The notes under the pieces were generated by a model. That model was given only the letters and a program-made list of their open reading frames with translations, did no database searches and was not told the DNA's origin. Shown here piece after piece: positions 1-6,285 of a stretch of 8,528 bases of DNA. Numbering within the stretch: the first letter of the stretch is position 1; each line of letters starts with the position of its first letter. The position numbers were made by a program, and so were the translations under genes. The stretch comes from Elusimicrobiota bacterium (lineage in GTDB: Bacteria > Elusimicrobiota > Elusimicrobia > Elusimicrobiales > Elusimicrobiaceae). The DNA lies in the NCBI GenBank assembly GCA_031258375.1, contig JAIRMX010000177.1, forward strand, positions 1-8,528, read 5' to 3'.

Positions 1-681
1 GATTATATGCCGCTTTATTTAATCCATAGAACAGAATTAGCCGACGAAAAATTCGGCGAACATATAAAATCGGGGTATATTCCTACTACGGAGGATTTTT
101 TAATCTTCGCAAAACAAACGCGCTTTGGCGTTCACACGAATTTGCCGCGCAAGCCCAATGTGCTTGAAGTTTTCGTTATGTCGCAATGTCCTTACGGCGC
201 TATGGCCGAAGGCCGCATTATAGACGCTCAGAAGCTTGGCCGTATCGGTAAAGATACGAAAGTTGACGTCAGGTACATAGTCAGCGCAAACGGCGACGCT
301 TTCCGCAGCCTGCACGGAACCGCCGAATGGGAAGAAGCCGTCCGTCAGTTAATTATAAAAGATAAATATCCCAATAAATTCTGGAAATATCTTGAAATAA
401 GAAATAAGGATTATCAGTCTTCTCTCTGGGACGTTGCGGCGGAGGAAGCCGGTATTAATCCCAAAGTATTCCGCAAAGAGTGGAAACGCGGCGTTGAAAT
501 GCTCAAGAAAGAAGCTGAGTACGCCGACAAAATCGGCGTAAGCGGTTCTCCGACTTTTCTTTGGGAAGGCAGAGTTGTTACCGACATTAACGGTCTTGCT
601 TCAATACCCGGTCTTGAAGGTATTGCGCAGACAAGCTCTAATAACAGAGCGCAAGCGGCAGCTCCCGCCGGTCAATGCTAA
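1..681 (+). CDS. DsbA-like thioredoxin-fold protein, 5' partial
   Basis: The reading frame is open from the first base, so this is probably the C-terminal part of a longer protein; the ATG at 7 may be internal. Counting from that methionine, a beta-strand leads into SQCPYG (Cys61), the position of a thioredoxin/DsbA active site. A helical insert follows (about 105-175), then GVSGSPTFLW (Pro182), which fits the cis-proline loop of the fold. The order CxxG, helical insert, cis-Pro is that of DsbA-like oxidoreductases. The second active-site cysteine is missing: the motif reads CPYG, not CPYC. The only other cysteine visible is the very last residue (224), at the end of an Ala/Pro/Gln-rich tail. 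Inferred role: thiol-disulfide or other thiol chemistry, probably outside the cytoplasm, though no signal peptide can be seen because the 5' end is missing. Fold assignment is fairly secure; the function is not. Confidence 0.7.
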   Translation, partial: DYMPLYLIHRTELADEKFGEHIKSGYIPTTEDFLIFAKQTRFGVHTNLPRKPNVLEVFVMSQCPYGAMAEGRIIDAQKLGRIGKDTKVDVRYIVSANGDAFRSLHGTAEWEEAVRQLIIKDKYPNKFWKYLEIRNKDYQSSLWDVAAEEAGINPKVFRKEWKRGVEMLKKEAEYADKIGVSGSPTFLWEGRVVTDINGLASIPGLEGIAQTSSNNRAQAAAPAGQC

Positions 682-710
682 TTTTGTTTTGCGCTTAGTT
701 TTTCTATGCG

Positions 711-737
711 GGGGCATAAATTATTATGCCCCTTTTT
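711..737 (+). terminator. Rho-independent terminator after the DsbA-like gene
   Basis: A perfect 9-bp stem (GGGGCATAA at 711-719 with TTATGCCCC at 724-732) closes a four-base ATTA loop and is followed at once by five T residues. It lies 30 bases after the stop codon of the DsbA-like gene and separates that unit from the sensor kinase gene. Confidence 0.9.
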
Positions 738-829
738 GTTTTATCGAATAATCTTAGAAGTAGAAGTTTATTCGTTTCCTAATCGTCGGAGCATAAGGGC
801 TTTCGAATTCGTATAAAGGCGCGGCGGCG

Positions 830-843
830 TAAAATATCAAAAT
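830..843 (+). promoter_or_regulatory. Possible -10 element close to the kinase start
   Basis: TAAAAT at 830-835 ends eight bases before the ATG at 844. There is no Shine-Dalgarno sequence between them and no other possible start: the frame is closed by TAA at 814-816. If TAAAAT is a -10 box, transcription would begin at or within a few bases of the ATG, giving a leaderless message. A -35 element is not convincing (TTCGTA at 808-813 at best). Confidence 0.3.
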
Positions 844-2706
844 ATGAAAAAAGGACGGCTTAGTTTTCTTATATTTTTTGTAATTGCCGGCGTTTGTTTG
901 CTTGAAGCGTCGCTAGTGATTTTTTACGTTTCGCTCGTAAATAAAAAGTTGTCCGAGAGCAATGCCGGAGAAAGATTAAAAAATCATGCGTTTTTGATAT
1001 CTGAAAAAATTGATTCTTTCCTGACAAACAACGAAGCGATAATGCGCGCTTTGCTGTCGGCTTATGACATTCCTTCCGGCGATAAGCGTAGAAATATAGG
1101 CGATATGGAATATTTGTTCGCAAAAGATCCGCTTCTTTTTGGCTTGTCAGTTATCAATCAGGAAGGCGCCGAAATCAGATATCTTGGCGGACGCCCTAAA
1201 CCTAATTATACTCCGGTTTCCCCTTCGATTATAGATTCTGTAATTAAAAACGGCAATGTCTTTAGAGGTCTTGTGCGTAAAAACCCGGCAAAGAATCAGC
1301 TTCTTACATCTATTTCTTTTAGGATGCCCAATATCTTTGAAGGTATAAATAACGCCGTAATTTCGGCCGAATTTGATATGACGCGTTTTGGAAATTCGTT
1401 GTCCGACTCTGAACAAAAAGATATTTCAATTTTGATATTTACGCGCAGCGGACTATTAATTTATTCTTCGCAGGGAGGGCTTAGCGTTTCGCCGGGCGAT
1501 ACATATAAAAAAGAAAGGTCCGCCGTTGTTTCCGCTGCCGTAGAGGACAGGGTTTTGCTTGTAAACAATAAAAACGCTTTGGGCGCGGCGTTGATAAATT
1601 CTATGACGGGCTGGATTATATACGCCGAACAAAATTTGCCTTCTCTGTCGGCCGTTTTTTTGAACTCTTTTGAATTTTCACCCGGCAGACTTCCGTTGTT
1701 TGCGCTCGTCGTGCTGCTGCCGGCTTTCATAGTGTCGTTTTGGTTTTTTTACATTGTCATACGACCGATTAGAATGATAACAAAAGCGGTTGATACGCTG
1801 GAAAGCGAAAATGAAATTTTTCTGCCGCCTTTGCCGCTGCCGGATAATGAAATAGGCGCTCTTACCATATCTTTTGCAAAACTGTTCGACACTTTAAAAA
1901 TTAAAACCGACGCTATGGAGCATGAAAGGAAAGATTTGGAGGAAATCAATCAATCCCTTGAACTGCGCGTCGGAAGCCGCACAAAAGAACTTAAAACGGC
2001 TTTAAACGAGATGATTAAAAAAGAACGCCTGGCGGCGATAGGCCAGATGGCTTCCATAGTAAGCCACGAAATAAGAAATCCTCTTACGGTTATGTCCAAC
2101 TCGCTTTATTTGATAAAGGCTTTTGCGGCTAAAGAAGCCGATGCCAAAATGCTCAAAAATATTTCCATAATGGAACAGGAAATAAAGCGCGCCAACGGCA
2201 TAATAGAAGAGATACTCGGATACGCCCGCAGCCGCAGTCAGATTTTCTCCGTGGTCGATATTAGCGCCTATATTAAGGATATTATGGCCTCTTCATCCTT
2301 GCCCGCTTCCATAACGTTTCATGCGGAATATTTTCCACAGCCTCTTTTGGTTAATATCGATACGGAAGAAATACGTCAAGCCGTGCGCAATATAATAAAC
2401 AATGCGGCGGAAGTTTTGCCCGACGGCGGCAAGATTTCCGTCAAAACGGAATGCAAGGACGGCAAGGCGGTTTTATCCATAAGAGACGACGGTCCCGGAA
2501 TACCCAAAGATATACAGAATAAAATTTTTAATCCGTTTTTTACCACAAAAGCGCGCGGCACGGGGCTTGGTCTGGCCGTAGTAAAAAAGGCGGCGGAGAG
2601 AAATAACGCCGATATCATAGTGCAAAGCGCGCAAAATAAAGGCACAAAGATTTCAATGGTTTTTAATTTGGCCGATATGTCTGAGGATAAGAAAGGAGAA
2701 TCTTAA
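844..2706 (+). CDS. Membrane sensor histidine kinase (dCache-like, HAMP, HisKA, HATPase)
   Basis: A 620-residue sensor kinase of the inner membrane. TM1 is about residues 7-31 and TM2 about 283-306. Between them lies a sensor of about 245 residues with dCache-like signatures: two strands of the form hydrophobic-x-x-x-G (LSVINQEGAEI near 101; ILIFTRSGLLI near 196) and a late GWIIYAEQ. A HAMP region follows (about 305-355, with DNEIGAL) and a coiled coil (355-395). The HisKA box SHEIRNPL contains the phosphoacceptor His408. The ATPase domain has an N-box with N516 and N520, the G1 motif DDGPG (548-552), an F-box NPFFTTK and the G2 motif GTGLGL (572-577), so all catalytic motifs are intact. It should sense a small extracytoplasmic ligand, autophosphorylate and donate phosphate to a receiver; candidates are the two receiver domains downstream. 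The ligand cannot be inferred. The start is forced by an upstream stop; no Shine-Dalgarno is visible. Confidence 0.93.
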   Translation: MKKGRLSFLIFFVIAGVCLLEASLVIFYVSLVNKKLSESNAGERLKNHAFLISEKIDSFLTNNEAIMRALLSAYDIPSGDKRRNIGDMEYLFAKDPLLFGLSVINQEGAEIRYLGGRPKPNYTPVSPSIIDSVIKNGNVFRGLVRKNPAKNQLLTSISFRMPNIFEGINNAVISAEFDMTRFGNSLSDSEQKDISILIFTRSGLLIYSSQGGLSVSPGDTYKKERSAVVSAAVEDRVLLVNNKNALGAALINSMTGWIIYAEQNLPSLSAVFLNSFEFSPGRLPLFALVVLLPAFIVSFWFFYIVIRPIRMITKAVDTLESENEIFLPPLPLPDNEIGALTISFAKLFDTLKIKTDAMEHERKDLEEINQSLELRVGSRTKELKTALNEMIKKERLAAIGQMASIVSHEIRNPLTVMSNSLYLIKAFAAKEADAKMLKNISIMEQEIKRANGIIEEILGYARSRSQIFSVVDISAYIKDIMASSSLPASITFHAEYFPQPLLVNIDTEEIRQAVRNIINNAAEVLPDGGKISVKTECKDGKAVLSIRDDGPGIPKDIQNKIFNPFFTTKARGTGLGLAVVKKAAERNNADIIVQSAQNKGTKISMVFNLADMSEDKKGES

Positions 2707-2713
2707 CCAAAGG

Positions 2714-2783
2714 GCGAAGCGGTATTTCGCAGAGTAAGGTGCGGCAAAAAAAGATTTTCGGCAAATAACGGCTTTGCCGTTAT
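2714..2783 (+). other. Two hairpins between the kinase genes
   Basis: The 138-base gap between the two kinase genes holds a short hairpin (GCGAA 2714-2718 with TTCGC 2726-2730) and a stronger perfect 8-bp one (ATAACGGC 2765-2772, loop TTT, GCCGTTAT 2776-2783). Neither is followed by a T tract, so they are not typical intrinsic terminators. They could be mRNA processing or stability elements, a Rho-related site or part of a dispersed repeat. The rest of the gap has no recognisable gene. Confidence 0.4.
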
Positions 2784-2844
2784 ATCACAGCCGGCCGCAA
2801 ATTTCGGAGATGGCAAACAAAGGCGAGTCTACGGGGATAATAAA

Positions 2845-3963
2845 ATGACGAAAAAAAACAAAAATATAAAGATACTTGTAACTGACGACGACAATAATCT
2901 CAAGGAAACTTTAAGCGAAATACTGGAATTTGAAGGCTACGGCGTTTTACGCGCCGCAAACGTCGGGCAATGCCTTGATATTGCAAAGGACAATTTCTTG
3001 GGCGTAATTCTTATGGATTATAATTTGCCCGACGGCACCGGCATTGACGCCGTAAAAGAGATAAAAAAAATCAGCCCGCACTCTCAAATAATTATGATAA
3101 CGGCGTACGCTTCTTTAGACGCGGCGGTGCGGGCCGTGCAGGAATCCGTTTACGATTTTTTAATCAAACCCGTTGATTTCGACTATTTGAAGCGCGCCGT
3201 AAAAACGGCCGTTGAAAAAATAACTCTCGAGCAAAGCAATCGCGAACTTATGGAAAAGCTTAAGGAAAGAAACGCAAAGCTCAGCGAGCTGAACAATATG
3301 AAAACCAAGTTCTTCTCGATAGTTTCCCACGATATTTCCAATTCGATGACCGTGCTGCGGATGACTTACGATATGCTTAAAAAAACCATTGCGTCACCCG
3401 ACGAAGAACAAAAGAAAAAAATGAATTTTATGGAAGAAGGCATAGAGCAGGTGTTTATGCTCGTTAAAGATCTGGTGGATTGGGCCGCGATAGAAAAGGG
3501 AGCGCTAAGACTTGATAAAACCGGTTTTGATTTGTCGGATTTGGTCAAAAGTTTTCACGAGGTTTTTAAGGAAAAAGCCGAAGCCAAAAATATAGAGACT
3601 TTTTTTAACGGCTGCGGTAGGCTTGAGGTTTTTGCGGACGCAAAAAGAATAAAACAAATACTTTTAAACATAGCCGAAAACGCTCTTAGACATACGCCGC
3701 AAAACGGTTCGATAACTATTTCGGTTATGAAAATTGGCGATAAAAATGCTAAAGTATCTGTTAAGGACACCGGTTGCGGCATAAGTCCGTCCGATACCGG
3801 CAGGTTATTTGAAAGTTTTTATCAAAAAGGAAATTGCGGAAGGCTCGGCTTGGGGTTGTCCATAGCGCGCGAGATTGCGCTTAGTCACGGCGGAAAGATT
3901 TGGGTTGAAAGCGAAGGCGAAGGCAAAGGGGCGGCGTTTAGTTTTATTTTGCCGTTGGCGTAA
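2845..3963 (+). CDS. Receiver domain-histidine kinase fusion protein (cytoplasmic)
   Basis: A 372-residue soluble protein. Residues 8-123 form a receiver domain: acidic pocket D14/D15, phosphoacceptor D58 (LMDYNLPDG), T86 and K108 (LIKP) are all present. A coiled coil (about 125-155) leads to a HisKA domain with His162 in SHDISNS. The ATPase domain (about 262-371) has N275 and N279 in the N-box, DTGCG (308-312) as G1, and RLGLGL (333-338) as G2. Two departures from consensus are visible: the H-box lacks the usual proline after the histidine (DISNSM instead of the common R-N-P-L type), and an Arg replaces the first Gly of G2. There is no membrane segment, so the input is probably phosphorylation of its own receiver, perhaps by the membrane kinase encoded upstream. 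No HPt or DNA-binding output is present. A GGGGA at 2833-2837 is a weak but well-spaced ribosome site. Co-transcription with the upstream gene is likely, as I see no terminator between them. Confidence 0.9.
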   Translation: MTKKNKNIKILVTDDDNNLKETLSEILEFEGYGVLRAANVGQCLDIAKDNFLGVILMDYNLPDGTGIDAVKEIKKISPHSQIIMITAYASLDAAVRAVQESVYDFLIKPVDFDYLKRAVKTAVEKITLEQSNRELMEKLKERNAKLSELNNMKTKFFSIVSHDISNSMTVLRMTYDMLKKTIASPDEEQKKKMNFMEEGIEQVFMLVKDLVDWAAIEKGALRLDKTGFDLSDLVKSFHEVFKEKAEAKNIETFFNGCGRLEVFADAKRIKQILLNIAENALRHTPQNGSITISVMKIGDKNAKVSVKDTGCGISPSDTGRLFESFYQKGNCGRLGLGLSIAREIALSHGGKIWVESEGEGKGAAFSFILPLA

Positions 3964-3998
3964 TGACGTTTTTTTATTGCGGCGATGACGAAAAGAAG

Positions 3999-4055
3999 TT
4001 GTCACTCCCGCCCCCGACAAAAATCTTCGAAGGCAAACTCCAGCGGCAATCCAAG
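3999..4055 (+). repeat. Possible degenerate intergenic repeat
   Basis: The 189-base gap between the REC-kinase and the NarL-type regulator contains TTGTCACTCCCGC (3999-4011) and GCGGCAATCCAAG (4043-4055). These resemble the two ends of the family of dispersed palindromes of the form GTCATTCCCGC...GCGGGAATCCAG seen in many bacterial genomes. Only CCGC/GCGG still pair, so if this is such an element it is decayed. A 9-base direct repeat CAGCGGCAA also occurs at 4041-4049 and 4074-4082. This is resemblance from memory, not a search result. Confidence 0.25.
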
Positions 4056-4063
4056 TTGAAATT

Positions 4064-4093
4064 TTTAAAACGGCAGCGGCAAAACAGTATATA
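4064..4093 (+). promoter_or_regulatory. Possible promoter for the regulator-pilin unit
   Basis: TTTAAA (4064-4069) and TATATA (4088-4093) are 18 bases apart and resemble -35 and -10 boxes. Transcription would begin near 4100, leaving a leader of about 50 bases with a strong ribosome site before the regulator ATG at 4153. The region is AT-rich, so chance matches are likely. Confidence 0.25.
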
Positions 4094-4140
4094 AATTGCG
4101 AGCAAACGGGAAAAAATTTTTAGGAAACAGCAGAAAATTT

Positions 4141-4149
4141 AAAGGAGGT
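4141..4149 (+). promoter_or_regulatory. Strong Shine-Dalgarno that sets the regulator start
   Basis: AAAGGAGGT at 4141-4149 is a near-perfect match to the 16S rRNA anti-SD and precedes the ATG at 4153. It argues against the in-frame TTG at 4096, which would add 19 residues not expected in a NarL-type receiver and has no ribosome site. Confidence 0.85.
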
Positions 4150-4152
4150 ATT

Positions 4153-4833
4153 ATGGCCGGTAAAAGAAACAAAGTTCGGGTTCTTATAGCGGACGATCAA
4201 ACGCTTTTTCGCGAAGGTCTTAAAGATATCCTGGAAGGCGAAAAATGGATAGAACTTGTCGGCGAAGCCGCCGACGGCGAAGAAGCCGCGCGGCTTGCTC
4301 TGGAGCTTAAACCTCAGCTTGTTCTTATGGATATAAAACTGCCTAAGCTTGACGGCATATCCGCGGTTAAGAAGATAAAAGAAGCTTCCAACGATATCAG
4401 CATTTTAATGCTTTCCAGTTTTGAAGACGAAGCGCATGTAATCGACGCCGTAAAGGCGGGAGCCAACGGATATCTTTCCAAAATGCTTCCCACGGTGGAA
4501 CTCTTAAATTCCGTGCGGTCTTTTGCGTCAAAGGACGCCGCGATTTTGGAAGCAAGCGCGGACGAACTTTTAAAAAACCTGCGCAAAAGCGGCGCTTTAA
4601 ACAGAGACGTTGAGGATTTTGAAAAAGAAAGCAGGCTCAGCGATAAAGAAATACAGGTTTTAGATATGGTCCGCGCCGGCTTAGGCAATAAACAAATTGC
4701 CGATAAACTTAATATGAGCATTAAAACCGTAAAAAATCATCTTAATAAAATATTCGGCAAACTTAATGTGACGAGCAGAACGGAGGCCGTGGTCAAAGCT
4801 ATAAACCTCGGCATAATATCTTCGGAGAAATAA
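4153..4833 (+). CDS. NarL/LuxR-family response regulator
   Basis: A 226-residue two-domain response regulator. The N-terminal receiver (about 7-122) has acidic residues D14/D15, phosphoacceptor D60 (LVLMDIKLP), S88 at the Thr/Ser switch and K110 (YLSK). The C-terminal LuxR-type helix-turn-helix (about 161-222) has the family pattern LSDKEIQVL, then NKQIADKLNMSIKTVKNH, then LNVTSRTEAV. Length is typical for NarL-type regulators (about 210-230). When phosphorylated it should dimerise and bind promoter DNA. Its likely phosphate donors are the two kinases encoded just upstream, although those are HisKA-type and NarL-type regulators more often partner HisKA_3 kinases. The stop codon is followed directly by the ATG of the Flp-like pilin gene (TAAATG at 4831-4836), so the two should be translationally coupled. 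Pilin genes are therefore the obvious target candidates, by inference only. Confidence 0.93.
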   Translation: MAGKRNKVRVLIADDQTLFREGLKDILEGEKWIELVGEAADGEEAARLALELKPQLVLMDIKLPKLDGISAVKKIKEASNDISILMLSSFEDEAHVIDAVKAGANGYLSKMLPTVELLNSVRSFASKDAAILEASADELLKNLRKSGALNRDVEDFEKESRLSDKEIQVLDMVRAGLGNKQIADKLNMSIKTVKNHLNKIFGKLNVTSRTEAVVKAINLGIISSEK

Positions 4834-5001
4834 ATGCGTTTTCGAGCTTTAAAATTGATAACTTCCAAGCGCGGCCAGCAGACGGTTGAATTTTTACTGA
4901 TGCTTGGCGTTATTGTTTCGGCGGTTTTGGTTTTTATAAGCGCTTTTCATTTGCAGCTTGCCGGCGCGTTTTTTTCTGTGATAGGCCGGGTATTGGGATA
5001 G
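4834..5001 (+). CDS. Small Flp-like (type IVb) pilin precursor
   Basis: A 55-residue protein that immediately follows the regulator stop codon, with GGAG at 4824-4827 six bases before the ATG. A short basic leader (MRFRALKLITSKRG) is followed by Q-Q-T-V-E-F and a hydrophobic helix. Cleavage after Gly14 would leave Glu19 at mature position +5, the hallmark of type IV prepilins; the neighbouring Phe matches the E-Y/E-F pair of Flp pilins. Mature length would be 41 residues, and the tail AGAFFSVIGRVLG resembles the C-terminal amphipathic end of Flp/Fap subunits. Predicted role: main or minor subunit of a thin Tad-type filament, processed at the inner membrane by a TadV-like peptidase not seen here. 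A TadE-type minor pseudopilin is the alternative, but those are much longer. Family assignment rests on motif and length. Confidence 0.72.
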   Translation: MRFRALKLITSKRGQQTVEFLLMLGVIVSAVLVFISAFHLQLAGAFFSVIGRVLG

Positions 5002-5051
5002 ATTTTTGCGGCTACACAGGTATGTCAAAACCATTTGCCCTAATTTGTAAT

Positions 5052-5085
5052 TTGCCGTCTCTTTTTAAAAATATTTTAAATATAA
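5052..5085 (+). promoter_or_regulatory. Possible promoter in the gap before the TadG-like gene
   Basis: TTGCCG (5052-5057) and TTAAAT (5076-5081), 18 bases apart, lie in the 84-base gap between the Flp-like and TadG-like genes. Each matches consensus at four of six positions. Transcription would start at about the ATG at 5086. No Shine-Dalgarno is present in this gap, and TAA at 5083-5085 closes the frame just before the ATG. The local A/T richness makes this a weak call. Confidence 0.2.
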
Positions 5086-6285
5086 ATGAGAATAATAAAA
5101 ACGAACTTCTATACTTTGATTTTTAAAGCCGTTTCAAATAAAAAAGCGCAAATAATACTGCCGGCGGTTATGATTGTGCCTATTATTCTGCTTTCCGTTT
5201 ATCTGCTGTTTGAAACGACGAAACTTTCGCGCGCAAAGATAAGAAGTCAGTTTGCTTTGGATTCGGCCGCAGCGGCCGAGCTTACCGCGGCTTCAAATTA
5301 TCTTAACGCCACGGCTTATGTAAACGGTGCTTTTCCTTACAGAATTTTTAAAGAATATTTTACGGACGAAAAGCATATGATTGCGCCGGATATGTCTTAT
5401 GCCGGAGGAGGCGGAACGCCTGCACCGAAAAGCGTTTTTGAATTTTTTTACAAAGCCGGCGCCATACCCGCGCCGCCGGGCGGCGAAAATGCCAGAGATC
5501 CCGCTCCGGACGCCGCCGAATGGGTTTTTAAACATGAAAGAGACACTGACGAAATAGAGGGACAGTCCGCGCAGGCAGACTGGGATAACAGCGAAGAGCC
5601 GAAGGCGACGGGAACATATAATCTTACTTTGAGAGAGATGGTTAAATCGCATTATCCGTATATAATAACAGAGGATGTTGCAATTGGGGAATATAATAAA
5701 GATCATGGCGTAAAAGAAGAAGACGTGCAAGGGTTGAGCTGGTTGCGATTATATATGACTATTTATATCATTTTGGAAGATATTTATAATAAACAAAAAA
5801 AAGTATATGAAAGCATAGTAAATACTAGCGAACTTTTCCGCAAGGCCTATTATTTAAATGCGGGAGATGCTGTCTGTAAAAAGGCCGAATGCGGGCGCGA
5901 AGGCGCAAAAGTTTTACAGAGTTTTGTGATGGCTACGGAGGGATTATATATAAAGGAGATTTTTTTTAATTTTAGAGACGCGAGAGGACACGGAAATATA
6001 ATGACTGAAGATCCTACGAAGCTTTCCGATTTAGGTGTTGATCGTTTATTTCAGCTGGCTTTTCTAAGCTCAAATTCGCGTTCCAAAATCAGGGAGCTTT
6101 ACAGAGGCGTTAGTATAAAGCAGACTTTTCCCGCGCCGAGCAATTATTTTAATGTCAATTTAAACGCCGGCAGAGTTAAGCCTTACAATCATGTTCGCGC
6201 GGCTTTGCAATGCGCGAAGGGAGAAAGCAATAACTGCATATGGCCTAACCCTACTTCAAAATATCAGGTGAGGTTATTTCCGTGA
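5086..6285 (+). CDS. TadG-like pseudopilin/pilus-associated protein
   Basis: A 399-residue protein with one N-terminal membrane helix (about 23-43) after a basic leader containing NKKAQ, then a long extracytoplasmic part. Just after the helix comes IRSQFALDSAAAAELTAASNYLNATA, the Ala-rich amphipathic stretch seen in TadE/TadG-type proteins (written here as two segments joined: residues 52-62 and 63-76). The leader resembles a class IV prepilin site (A21-Q22), but mature +5 would be Pro26, not Glu, so the usual E5 is missing. Residues 107-142 are Gly/Pro-rich, probably a flexible loop. Cysteines are C264, C269, C376 and C384; the last pair has the same x7 spacing as in the next gene. There is no vWA MIDAS motif of the kind found in some TadG proteins. 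Its stop overlaps the GTG of the TadE-like gene, so the two are a coupled pair. The start is forced by an adjacent upstream stop. Likely role: minor subunit or anchoring factor of a Tad pilus. Confidence 0.6.
   Translation: MRIIKTNFYTLIFKAVSNKKAQIILPAVMIVPIILLSVYLLFETTKLSRAKIRSQFALDSAAAAELTAASNYLNATAYVNGAFPYRIFKEYFTDEKHMIAPDMSYAGGGGTPAPKSVFEFFYKAGAIPAPPGGENARDPAPDAAEWVFKHERDTDEIEGQSAQADWDNSEEPKATGTYNLTLREMVKSHYPYIITEDVAIGEYNKDHGVKEEDVQGLSWLRLYMTIYIILEDIYNKQKKVYESIVNTSELFRKAYYLNAGDAVCKKAECGREGAKVLQSFVMATEGLYIKEIFFNFRDARGHGNIMTEDPTKLSDLGVDRLFQLAFLSSNSRSKIRELYRGVSIKQTFPAPSNYFNVNLNAGRVKPYNHVRAALQCAKGESNNCIWPNPTSKYQVRLFP

Noticed and set aside
745..774. Inverted repeat CGAATAA ... TTATTCG upstream of the sensor kinase
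   Set aside because: Seven-base AT-rich arms with a 16-base centre can arise by chance, and the position about 70 bases before the ATG does not clearly match an operator; not strong enough to call.
2693..2699. AAAGGAG at the end of the sensor kinase gene as a ribosome site for a small downstream gene
   Set aside because: No ATG, GTG or TTG occurs at a suitable distance; the bases are explained by Lys-Gly-Glu codons of the kinase.
3964..3980. T run after the REC-kinase stop as a terminator
   Set aside because: The seven T residues are not preceded by a stable stem.
4096..4152. N-terminal extension of the NarL-type regulator from TTG at 4096
   Set aside because: There is no ribosome site for the TTG, the added 19 residues do not belong to a receiver domain, and AAAGGAGGT directly precedes the ATG at 4153.
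4314..4721. 135-codon ORF on the minus strand
   Set aside because: It is antisense to the regulator gene, very rich in Ser/Leu as expected from reversed Glu/Lys codons, with no domain pattern.
5293..5730. 145-codon ORF on the minus strand
   Set aside because: It lies wholly inside the TadG-like gene, has no recognisable motif and its composition is that of an antisense shadow.
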